Shown here one piece after another: positions 52,251 to 59,272 of a DNA stretch of 64,000 bases. The position numbers were made by a program, and so were the translations under genes. This stretch comes from Nocardiopsis suaedae. GTDB lineage: Bacteria > Actinomycetota > Actinomycetes > Streptosporangiales > Streptosporangiaceae. Location: the NCBI RefSeq assembly GCF_027706745.1, contig NZ_JAQFWP010000007.1:82654-146653 (forward strand), given 5' to 3'. Below the pieces are notes generated by a model. The model was not told where the DNA came from, ran no database searches, and saw only the letters and a list, made by a program, of their open reading frames with translations. Position 1 is the first letter of the stretch; each line of letters starts with the position of its first letter.

Positions 52251-52967
52251 CTACAACCCAGGCCACGCCCCGTAAACGGACACCACGGTGATCACGGCTG
52301 CGGTGTTCCACAGAGCGTGGGCCACCATGGTCGTCGTGAGGCGGCGTGTCAGGAGGAACAGGCCCGTGTAGACCAGGCCGGCGAGGACGATGGCGGCGGC
52401 ATCGGGGGCCGAGGCGGGCAGGTGCAGGGCCGCGAACAGCAGGACGGATACCACCGCCGCCCCGTACAGGGCCGCCCGCCGGTGGACGAAGGACTTCGGC
52501 AGCGCGCCCATGAGGAGGCCGCGGAAGTAGAGCTCCTCGGCCAGGCCGCCCCCGACCACGCCGAGCACCAGCGTCGCGGTCAGGGCCGCGACACCTGCCG
52601 AGGCGTTGGTGAGGACCTCCTCGACCCCCGGATTCTGAGCGCCGCCCGCGAGCGGGATCAGCACACCGAACTCGACCAGCAGGCGCGGAGGCACGGTCGC
52701 GGCCCCCAGGAGCGCGTCCCGGACCCAGTGCCGCGAGGTCAGGCCGACGTCGGCGGACGACAGGGACCGCCGGCGCAGCCACCAGAACACGAGTACGGCC
52801 GCCGAGGCGAGCTCGACGAGGGCCACCGCGACCAGCGCCATGGGCGGGGGCGAGCCCCGGACCAGCAGCCCGAGGGCCAGCGGCGGGACCACGAAGCAGA
52901 GGACGGCCCCCGCCAGAAAGTACGCTGACGCGCGGACGGGGGCGGGGGGCGGCGCCGGATCGGCCAA
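52251..52967 (-). CDS. CPBP family intramembrane metalloprotease
   Basis: A 238-residue membrane protein with about seven helices. It has GLAEELYFRGLLMG (motif 1, EExxxR), FAALHLP (motif 2 His), and VAHALWNTAAVI (motif 3), the full CPBP/Abi set. Such proteins process CaaX-type or bacteriocin-related substrates or contribute to self-immunity; which one is not clear. The start is TTG 52967 with GGAG upstream at 52972-52975. Confidence 0.85.
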   Translation of the reverse strand: MADPAPPPAPVRASAYFLAGAVLCFVVPPLALGLLVRGSPPPMALVAVALVELASAAVLVFWWLRRRSLSSADVGLTSRHWVRDALLGAATVPPRLLVEFGVLIPLAGGAQNPGVEEVLTNASAGVAALTATLVLGVVGGGLAEELYFRGLLMGALPKSFVHRRAALYGAAVVSVLLFAALHLPASAPDAAAIVLAGLVYTGLFLLTRRLTTTMVAHALWNTAAVITVVSVYGAWPGL

Positions 52968-53275
52968 TGGAGTCTCCGCGGCTCAGAGGGGCGGAAAGCG
53001 ATTCTATCGGCGGGCGAAAGGCTGAGCCGTGTTCCTTTTGGCGGTGCAAGTCACAGTTTCGTACCGCCCTGGGATCAGCAGCGGACCATCAGTGAGAACG
53101 TCGGTGGCCGCCGCACCGTCACCGGCGCCGTCAACGGCCCGGGGGAGGAAGGATCCCCATCCCCTGCGGGGCGAACCCACGGTGGGCGTGACGGTGTGCG
53201 CCGGTCGTCCCGGGGGTGGTGTAGGCAAGGGGCGGGACAGATCTGGCCCGCCGGGTACCCCCAGGAGGTTCGTGG
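52968..53275. other. Intergenic region, no gene seen
   Basis: 308 bases between the divergent CPBP and Imm21 genes. It contains a possible ribosome site (AGGAGG, about 53261-53266) for the gene at 53276 but no recognisable RNA or coding signal. The frame covering 53029-53298 is GC-biased and has no domain, so it was not called. Confidence 0.45.
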
Positions 53276-53863
53276 GTGGACAAGGAACAGTCGTCTGAGG
53301 TTTGTTCCTCTCTTGCGTGGGTGGAGTCATTGGGCGGTGCGTTGGTCGTCGTCCCTGTGTCGGCACTGGCCGCGTGGAGCGGCGGCACGGCGACCGGGGT
53401 CCTCATGGGAGGGGACGTCCCGGACGACTACGACCGGGCCTGTGCGGTGGACGGCCCGGCCGGGGTGCTCCCCGTGGGCAACGGCGGCGTGAGGGCGCTG
53501 GTCCTGGGCGACGAGCCCGACACCAGCTGCTACCTGGCCGGGCACCGGGCCTTCCTGCGCTGGCTGGCCGCCGATTCCGAGTCCGACCTGAAAAGCGCGG
53601 CTGAGGATGTGTTGGCCGATCCGGCCACGAGGTGGGACGCGTGCGGCACCTGGGTGACGGACGGTCCGGCCGTGCTCATGGACGCTGCCGTGCCGGGGGC
53701 GGAGTTGAACGAGGCGTACCCCGACGGAGGGATGCCCGAGCAGGCCCCCGTGTCCTTACAGCCTGGCCGGTGGCGGGTGCGGGCGGTCCGGACGTGGGCG
53801 GATCCGCGCACCTGTGTCGGGTTGGTGCAGTTCCTGCCCGCTGGTGCCGGAGAGGTGTCTTGA
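53276..53863 (+). CDS. Imm21 family immunity protein
   Basis: A 195-residue protein with WVESLGGALVVVPVSALAAW at its N-terminus, DDYDRACAVDG, ALVLGDEPDTSCYL and FLRWLAADSESDL, the signature of Imm21, which neutralises polymorphic-toxin nucleases. No toxin gene or toxin tip lies beside it in the window, so it is an orphan immunity gene, possibly protecting against neighbours' toxins. GTG 53276 follows AGGAGG. A hairpin terminator follows at 53910. Confidence 0.85.
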   Translation: MDKEQSSEVCSSLAWVESLGGALVVVPVSALAAWSGGTATGVLMGGDVPDDYDRACAVDGPAGVLPVGNGGVRALVLGDEPDTSCYLAGHRAFLRWLAADSESDLKSAAEDVLADPATRWDACGTWVTDGPAVLMDAAVPGAELNEAYPDGGMPEQAPVSLQPGRWRVRAVRTWADPRTCVGLVQFLPAGAGEVS

Positions 53864-53909
53864 GGTGGGCGGCCTGAACGGGGAGGCGGTGGCGTGGTTG
53901 TCAGGATCG

Positions 53910-53937
53910 GCGCCCGTCCTCCGGAGAGAACGGGCGC
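53910..53937 (+). terminator. Hairpin after the Imm21 gene
   Basis: GCGCCCGT-N12-ACGGGCGC, a perfect 8-bp stem followed by TTCGTCGTCC. Confidence 0.55.
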
Positions 53938-53984
53938 TTCGTCGTCCTCTGCTCAGGCCCGTGCGGCCTTGAGGGGGATGGGGC

Positions 53985-54296
53985 CTACCACCAGGAGGTG
54001 CGGTTTGGGGTGGACGAGCATTTGTATTGGACGGACGTAAGAATGCAGGCGCGGAAGGCGCGGGCGCTGTTCGACGACGTGCGATAGCCGTAAGTCCACC
54101 CGATCGAGGCGCCCTTGATGTGGTGCACGGACGAGACATCGGGGATGCGGTCCCCGTTGGTGCCGATCTCGAACAGCACGGCGTGGCCGTTTTTGGAGTT
54201 CACGACGCGCCCCCAGCCGTACTGGTGCCCCTGAGAGGTGCCGTACCTGACCTGGGCGGTCCCGAGGGTCCACTGGAGGCGCAAGGTCACCGGTGC
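53985..54296 (-). pseudogene. Truncated paralogue of the secreted protein at 40152
   Basis: From APVTLRLQWTLGTAQVRYG (about 54296 down) to the end NRTSWW it parallels the mature part of the 40152-40649 protein (GTAQVRYG, HQYGWGR, NSARAFRACI). The signal peptide is missing: the frame continues upstream to an ATG at 54422 into unrelated residues that belong to another gene fragment on the opposite strand. It is probably a non-exported remnant joined to foreign DNA near 54300-54335. Confidence 0.75.
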
Positions 54297-54335
54297 CCGC
54301 AGCGCCCGCACTACGCTCTGCCCGAGAGACACCAG

Positions 54336-54506
54336 CGGCGGCGGACCCCCGGAGCGACCCTGGTCGGCGACGCCGCCCACCTGCAGGCGCGCAGCGGTGA
54401 AGGAGTCAACCGGGCCATGCACCTCGTAGGGACCTTCGGCGACGCCGTCCCCGACAGCCTCCTCAGCCTCCTCGCGCCGATCCCCGGCCGCCGGGAAGAC
54501 CGCTGA
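54336..54506 (+). pseudogene. Fragment of an FAD-dependent monooxygenase
   Basis: This short frame reads RRTPGATLVGDAAHLQARSGEGVNRAM, the conserved GD motif of class A flavin monooxygenases (TetX-like: LLGDAAHLMPPxGEGVNxAM). Everything on either side is missing; the residues after AM are not typical. The downstream end has its own stop at 54504-54506. It abuts the truncated secreted paralogue in opposite orientation. Confidence 0.75.
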
Positions 54507-54635
54507 ACCGGCGGCTTCCCTCCCGTCATCCCCCAGGTGCGGATGCTATGGAAGGCCCGCCGTGCATCCACCGGTTGGGCACAATCTAGGGTGTTCTCGT
54601 GTGAAACAAGGACCCAACCGGTGACGAAGGGGCCC

Positions 54636-55109
54636 ATGGAACACCCCCTGAATCCTTCCACCGCCCGGCGCACGCCCGTCCGCCTGCTCTGTGCCGTGCT
54701 CCTCGCCCTGTTCCTCCCGCTGTCGGCCACCGCGACGGCACACGCCTCGACGCCTGAACAAGGGGAGGCGGCGGTGGCGTTCGCGCGCGAACAGATCGGT
54801 AAGCCGTACGTCTGGGGAGCGACGGGACCCGACGCCTGGGACGCTTCCGGTCTGACGCAGGGTGCCTGGCGCGAGGCCGGTATCGAGATCCCCCGCACGA
54901 CCTACGACCAGGCCGACCTGCCCGACAAGGTCCAGCGCGACGAGCTGCGCCCCGGTGACATCCTGGTCTTCTACAACGGGGGACACGTGGCCCTGTACAC
55001 CGGCGAGGACCGGATGGTGCACGCCTCTACCGTGAGCCGCCCCGTGCACGAACTGCAGCTGAACGACTACTGGTGGTCCAATCTGACCTCGGCGGTACGC
55101 CCCGACTGA
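54636..55109 (+). CDS. NlpC/P60-like secreted protein lacking the catalytic cysteine
   Basis: A 157-residue precursor with a signal peptide (VRLLCAVLLALFLPLSATATAHA, cut near 37) and an NlpC/P60 fold: GKPYVWGATGPDAWDASGL and GDILVFYNGGHVALYTG. The active Cys of DxSGL (normally DCSGL) is Ala at residue 70 (GCT), while His117 is kept. Peptidoglycan peptidase activity should be lost, so the protein may now bind or decoy. ATG 54636 is close behind AAGGGG; GTG 54621 is an alternative start. Confidence 0.8.
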   Translation: MEHPLNPSTARRTPVRLLCAVLLALFLPLSATATAHASTPEQGEAAVAFAREQIGKPYVWGATGPDAWDASGLTQGAWREAGIEIPRTTYDQADLPDKVQRDELRPGDILVFYNGGHVALYTGEDRMVHASTVSRPVHELQLNDYWWSNLTSAVRPD

Positions 55110-55173
55110 GCACGGAGCGGAGGAGCCTCTGCCGAGCCACGATGGGCTCGGTAGGGGCCCGTCGCCGACGGAC

Positions 55174-55407
55174 CCGTACCGATCAGAGGCCAAACGCGGC
55201 TGGTGCAGGAACGGGCCCTCCGGAGCGAAGGCCCGCGCCCTGTTCACCGCTGTGGAGAACGCGCACGGGATCGTCTCGGCCGGGGCGTGCATCAGCCCCA
55301 AACTGGAACGCGCCGCGCTTGTCGCCCATGCACTCGGCATCTCCTGCCGTCTCCACGCCGACTCCGGCAAGCCAACCTGCGTTGCGTTGATTAGTCGGTG
55401 TCCTTGA
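55174..55407 (+). pseudogene. Fragment resembling a PLP-dependent (tryptophan-synthase-like) enzyme
   Basis: The frame gives NGPSGAKARALFTAVENA and GIVSAGACISPKLERAALVA, then ALGISCRLH, which resembles the substrate-binding region of PLP fold II enzymes (GAKARAL-like Lys region, SAGxxxSPQ). No start, no C-terminus, and it runs into a stop at 55405-55407 by the end of the next gene. Low-confidence relic. Confidence 0.3.
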
Positions 55408-55681
55408 CATACAGCTGCCACTCCGGGCCGCCCTCCCAGTAGTGACAGGCATAGATGTCGTAGACGTAGGGCGCTGCATCGGCGGTAACCAGCTGCCCCA
55501 TCGCATCGCATTCGCCATGGGTGTCGAAGCTCATGAAGAATTCCCAGTGGCCCTGTACAGAGGCACTGGACTCCACTGTCGGCGACCGGTCGGTCTCCTG
55601 GATGTCTGCTTGTGCTGCCGACGCCGAACCGGCGAGACCGAAGGTTGCAAGCGCAGCAATGGTGAGTATTCGTATACGCAT
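55391..55681 (-). CDS. Small secreted protein of unknown function
   Basis: A 96-residue precursor with a signal peptide (MRIRILTIAALATFGLAGSASAAQA) and a mature part of about 71 residues. It has GECDAMGQL and IYACHYWEGGPEWQLYV, whose two cysteines could form a disulfide, and many aromatic residues. No family recognised. ATG 55681 follows AAGGAGGAG, a strong ribosome site. GC content and codon use look lower than in the surrounding core genes. Confidence 0.65.
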   Translation of the reverse strand: MRIRILTIAALATFGLAGSASAAQADIQETDRSPTVESSASVQGHWEFFMSFDTHGECDAMGQLVTADAAPYVYDIYACHYWEGGPEWQLYVKDTD

Positions 55682-56090
55682 GGGACTCCTCCTTGCCCTG
55701 AATCTGATCTTGGCGCTCCATGCAGAACGCAAAGGCAGTGGTGTGATGGAGAGCTCTGTACTTGCAGGCTTCGGCGCGGGAGGAAACGGTCGGGGACCGG
55801 AGTCTTCCTGGCCCCTGCAACTACGAAGCTTTCCTTCATGCTGGCCGGACTCGACGAAGGAAAGCAACAGTCACGCCTGTCCGCGTGTGGCCATCCGTTC
55901 CCTGAGGTGCCCTTGACCGTGGCTGGGCCGAGGAGTAAGCCCACGACCATTCCTCTCGCGATCCGCCGCGCCAGGCGCAGCTTCGAGTAAGCGCAGACCC
56001 GGACAAATATGGCGCACCACTCGGGTGCAGCTTACACAACGTAACCATAAGCACCGCCAATAGCTCAAAAGGGGCGCGACAAGCAGGGCC
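55682..56090. other. Non-coding stretch in a remnant-rich region
   Basis: 409 bases with several short antisense frames but no domain-like sequence. It is somewhat less GC-rich than the rest of the window. No RNA or repeat was recognised. Confidence 0.4.
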
Positions 56091-56339
56091 ATGTCGCTGC
56101 CCAACGTAAGCCTGGGCATGGTCCCCATGCGCGCCGCCCGGTCCAGGATGCCGGTGGAGGGGGTCTGGGTCTTCGACTCCGGCCAGGTCAACGTCGAGCT
56201 GGTCTCGGGCTGCCTCACCATCACTCAGCCCAGCGAGATCGCGATGTACGCCGACACCTTCGCCGAACTGGCAGCGCTGGCGCTCTACGGCGAGAGAGCA
56301 CGAGCATTGATTACAACCGCCCAGGAATGCCTGGAGTAA
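56091..56339 (+). pseudogene. C-terminal fragment of an Scr1/DUF5753 XRE-type regulator
   Basis: SLPNVSLGMVPMRAARSRMPVEGVWVFDSGQVNVELVSGCLTITQP and YADTFAELAALALYGERARALI match the C-terminal DUF5753 domain of HTH-XRE regulators. The N-terminal helix-turn-helix and most of the effector domain are gone; the match starts at a sharp left edge near 56088. The ATG at 56091 may be translated but the product would lack DNA binding. Confidence 0.75.
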
Positions 56340-56429
56340 GCGGTCCCGGGCCTCGCCTCGGCTGGGAGGCGCCTGGCCGAATTCGGTCTTCTCGTGATTG
56401 TCGGCGCGGTCGCCTCTAAGGTGTCGGCG

Positions 56430-57794
56430 ATGAAGTTCCCGTCCCCCCGCCAGAAGACCGCCATCGCCCTGGCCGCCGTGGCGCTGCCCACGCTCACCAT
56501 CGCCGCATGGCCCATAGGTCCGATCCTCTGGGGCGCGCTGCCCGACGGCTTCCCCGCGGTGCGTCTGCTCCTGGGAGCGGCGGCGTTCGCGGCGCTGCTG
56601 ACGGCCGTGGCCTTGTTCCGGGGAGCCGGGCTGTGGTGGCTCATCACCGCCGCTTGGGCAGGCGCGATCGCTCTGGTCGCCACGCTGGGTTTCGCCGCCT
56701 GGCTCGTACTCGGATCACCCGGCCTGGAGGAGGTCCCGCGGCTCTCCCCGAAGGCGCTGGACGCGATCGCCACGCGCGCCTTCGCCGTGGTCGCCGGCCT
56801 GGGCGGTGTCGCCCTGCTGGTGATCGCCTACCGCCGCCAGCGCACCACCGAGCGCGGAGAGCTCCGGGAAACCACGCGGCTGTTCGCCGAGCGATTCACC
56901 GCCGCCAGTGAACAACTCGGCAGCGAGCGGCCCGCCGTGCGCCTGGCAGGAGTCCACGCCCTGGCCCACCTCGCCGACGGCGCGCCGTCCGATCACGAGG
57001 TGCAGATGGTCATCGATGTGCTCTGCGCCTACCTGCGCATGCCCTACCAGCCCGCCGCAACGGACCTCCCAGAGGATGTACCGCCTGAGGAGCGGGAGAA
57101 GCACCGGGAGAAGAACCGGGCACAGAGGTTGGACTTCGATGCGATGCGGGAGGTACGCCACACGATCATCCGCATCATCGGCAACCACCTGCGTGAAGAC
57201 ACCCGCTGGCGCGGCAAGGACTATGACTTCACCGGCGTCGCCTTCGATGGCGGCGACCTGAGAAGGGCAATGTTCCCCGGCGGGTCGGTGTCCTTCCGCG
57301 GTGCCCAGTTCTGCGGTGGTCTGGTGTCCTTCGGCAATACCCGGTTCAGCGGCGGTCCGGTCTCCTTCGGCGGTGCCCGGTTCTCCGGGGGGCAGGTGTC
57401 CTTCAGCAACGCCGACTTCAGGGGTGGGAAGGTGTCCTTCGGCCATGTCGATTTCTCCGGCGGAGGGGTGTCCTTCGGCAGTGTCGATTTCTCTGGCGGC
57501 GAGGTGTCCTTCGGTGGTGCCGAGTTCAGCGGCAGCCTGGTGTACTTCGGTGATGCCCGGTTCAGCGGCAGCCTGGTGTCCTTCAACAATGTCGAGTTCA
57601 GCGGTGGCGAGGTGTACTTCGGCGGTTCCCGGTTCACCGAGGGCACGGTGAACTTCGTTCTGGCTAGGGGGACGGCGCCCACAGAGCTCCTAGCCGCTGC
57701 TGATGAAGGCGAGCCTGGAGTGGTGGACTTACCTGCATCGTGGATTCACCGTGAAGAGCCCGATGTCCACGTCACCTCCGAACACGACACCTAG
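56430..57794 (+). CDS. Membrane-anchored protein with 12-residue pentapeptide-like repeats
   Basis: A 454-residue protein: about four N-terminal hydrophobic helices (1-130), a helical linker with RAQRLDFDAMREVRHTIIRIIGNHLREDTRWRGKDYDFTG, then 11 tandem units F-x-G-G-x-V-S-F-G-x-A (residues about 281-412). They resemble pentapeptide-repeat beta-helices but have a period of 12. The family includes membrane proteins near toxin or phage-defence genes; function unknown. ATG 56430 has AAGGTG upstream at 56418. The region's DNA is also strongly repeated. Confidence 0.78.
   Translation: MKFPSPRQKTAIALAAVALPTLTIAAWPIGPILWGALPDGFPAVRLLLGAAAFAALLTAVALFRGAGLWWLITAAWAGAIALVATLGFAAWLVLGSPGLEEVPRLSPKALDAIATRAFAVVAGLGGVALLVIAYRRQRTTERGELRETTRLFAERFTAASEQLGSERPAVRLAGVHALAHLADGAPSDHEVQMVIDVLCAYLRMPYQPAATDLPEDVPPEEREKHREKNRAQRLDFDAMREVRHTIIRIIGNHLREDTRWRGKDYDFTGVAFDGGDLRRAMFPGGSVSFRGAQFCGGLVSFGNTRFSGGPVSFGGARFSGGQVSFSNADFRGGKVSFGHVDFSGGGVSFGSVDFSGGEVSFGGAEFSGSLVYFGDARFSGSLVSFNNVEFSGGEVYFGGSRFTEGTVNFVLARGTAPTELLAAADEGEPGVVDLPASWIHREEPDVHVTSEHDT
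57270..57665 (+). repeat. 36-bp tandem repeats (11 units) coding for the 12-residue repeats
   Basis: Eleven successive 36-base units, each coding for FxGGxVSFGxA-like segments; neighbouring units are closely similar at the DNA level (for example GGTGTCCTTCGGC recurs). This suggests recent unit duplication and possible length variation among strains. Confidence 0.8.
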
Positions 57795-57825
57795 AGGCCG
57801 CGAGGGGCGGGTTCCGCGGACTGCG

Positions 57826-57945
57826 TGAGAATCCGCCCACCGCTGGTCGGCCGCCGGGGCCCGCACAGTTCGCAGATCCGGTTCTTCCAAGGGGAGCGGC
57901 CGGTGGAGCCCGTGTGCGATGCGCATGTCCTTGACCGCGCACGAC
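57826..57945. repeat. Decayed copy of an HTH-module coding region (second copy at 58683-58802)
   Basis: This stretch aligns, on the minus strand, with the 3' part of the pseudogene at 58663 (about two thirds identity by eye). It shows the relics RIAHGLHRPLPLE versus RIARGLNRTIPSE, plus a frameshift before RICEL. With the 58663 copy it brackets the Lsr2 gene. Confidence 0.55.
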
Positions 57946-57964
57946 GTCCCCAGGCTCTGCGGCT

Positions 57965-57993
57965 GGGGCGCCCCCGGCCGGTGAGGGCGCCCC
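57965..57993 (-). terminator. Terminator of the Lsr2 gene
   Basis: GGGGCGCCC-N11-GGGCGCCCC, a perfect 9-bp stem beginning 11 bases after the lsr2 stop codon. Confidence 0.6.
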
Positions 57994-58003
57994 TTGGCAG
58001 GCC

Positions 58004-58345
58004 TCAGCGACCGGTGGCGGCCTCGTACTCGGCGACGATGGTGGCCGGGATGCGCCCGCGCTCGTTCACCTGCTTGCCCTGCTGTTTGGCCCATGCCCGG
58101 ATCTCGGCGCTGCGTTCACGGTCGGGGCCTTGGCGCTTCGCCTGGCGGGTGGATCCCCGTGCGGGCTTGTTCTGAGCCTTGCGCGCGGCGCCGACGAACT
58201 CCTGGAGTGCCTTGCGTAGTTTGTCGGCGTTCTCCGTGGTGAGGTCGATCTCGAAGTTCTTGCCGTCGAGACCGAACTGGATGGTCTCGTCCGCCTCGGT
58301 GCCGTCGAGGTCGTCGATCAGCTCTACTTTGACTTTCTGAGCCAT
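58004..58345 (-). CDS. Lsr2-type nucleoid-associated protein
   Basis: A 113-residue Lsr2 with the N-terminal dimerisation part (KVKVELIDDLDGTEADETIQFGLDGKNFEIDL) and the C-terminal AT-hook-like DNA-binding motif (RSAEIRAWAKQQGKQVNERGRIPATIVAEYE; RGR is the minor-groove hook). Lsr2 coats AT-rich and foreign DNA and silences it. Actinomycetes usually have a chromosomal Lsr2, and islands may carry a second one; this copy inside an accessory region is probably an island-borne paralogue. ATG 58345 follows AGGGGGA. Confidence 0.92.
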   Translation of the reverse strand: MAQKVKVELIDDLDGTEADETIQFGLDGKNFEIDLTTENADKLRKALQEFVGAARKAQNKPARGSTRQAKRQGPDRERSAEIRAWAKQQGKQVNERGRIPATIVAEYEAATGR

Positions 58346-58662
58346 GGTTTCCCCCTGTTGATCAGCTCTCTTATTCGAAAAGTATCATGTGTTCCGGTCG
58401 CAGGCGCAATTCACCGGGGCACGGACGTGGCGGCCGGTGCTTAGCGGCACCCGTCCGGGACGCTCGGTTGCGAAGCGATTCGGTGGAGTTGCATATCCCT
58501 CACCTTCGTGGAGAGAGCAGACTTGGCAGCGCACTAGTCTGCTCGCCAGACAGCCCTGCGGTAGCGAGCGAAGCGCCCGTTCTCTACACGCACCCTGCCC
58601 ATCGGTCCTCGGGATGGCTTCCAGGCGCGGTTGGGAATCTCACCGCAAGGTAGGTAAGTGCC
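58346..58662. other. Intergenic region, no gene seen
   Basis: 317 bases upstream of Lsr2. An AT-rich patch at 58360-58390 could hold the lsr2 promoter. The rest shows no open frame with domain-like content and no tRNA. Confidence 0.45.
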
Positions 58663-59117
58663 CTAGCCGGTAGACCCGGCGAGTACCTTCTTCGCCCACC
58701 TCCGGTTGGTGACGGGGACTCCGTACAGCTCGCAGATCCGCCGTTCTGAGGGGATCGTCCGGTTGAGGCCGCGGGCGATTCGAAGGTCCTCGACCGCGCG
58801 TGCGAGGACGTCGGGGGCCTTGGCGTTGGCAGGGTCTACAGCGGGCGGGCCGTGGCTCTCAGGGGCGAGCGGTGCGCCCGTAGTCCGCCCCTCATCCTTC
58901 GTGGTCTTCCTGGAGGCTTGCGCCTTCTGAAGAGCCCGCTGCTGCTCCTGCTGTTCGCCGGCGGCGCGGGCTCCCGGATGATGGTGTCGACACGCCCGGC
59001 GGCCTCGCGGATGCGGAAGCCCTTGCGCAGGCGGACCGCCACATCGGCCGGGACACGCCAAGACCAGAACGGGCCGAACTCACGGCGCAGGCGCCTGGCC
59101 GCCTCCAGGCGGACCAT
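58663..59117 (-). pseudogene. Frameshifted mobile-element protein with HTH-like end
   Basis: The first half (59117 down) reads MVRLEAARRLRREFGPFWSW and RVPADVAVRLRKGFRIREAA, typical of a conserved protein on actinobacterial integrative elements. Near 58968 the expected continuation AAGEQQEQQRALQK appears in another frame, so a 1-nt loss breaks the gene. The second half ends LRIARGLNRTIPSERRICEL and YGVPVTNRRWAKKVL, a helix-turn-helix-like segment with a normal stop. A decayed copy of this end is at 57826. Confidence 0.65.
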
Positions 59118-59119
59118 GT

Positions 59120-59242
59120 GGGGTTCGAGTGCCTCTTCCCGGTCGGACGGGAGGCCTGGGGGTCCAGGCCTACAAGATCGGCCGGCACTTGCGGTTCCGG
59201 GCCTCTGAGGTTCGCGAATGGCTGGCTGGCCGGGCTATCTGA
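59120..59242 (+). pseudogene. Remnant of an excisionase (AlpA/MerR-type HTH)
   Basis: AYKIGRHLRFRASEVREWLAGRAI is the typical C-terminus of helix-turn-helix excisionases, which act with the tyrosine integrase just downstream. The N-terminal HTH is unrecognisable, and the fragment abuts the pseudogene on the other strand. Excision of the element is therefore doubtful. Confidence 0.7.
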
Positions 59243-59272
59243 TGTAACGGGACCGAGAAGGAGGATTCGTCC

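Noticed and set aside
53029..53298. An 89-codon frame upstream of Imm21
   Set aside because: No ribosome site or domain; overlaps the Imm21 start and its ribosome site.
54589..54606. CTAGGGTGTTCTCG looks like a MITE left end
   Set aside because: No matching right end or TA-flanked partner was found nearby.
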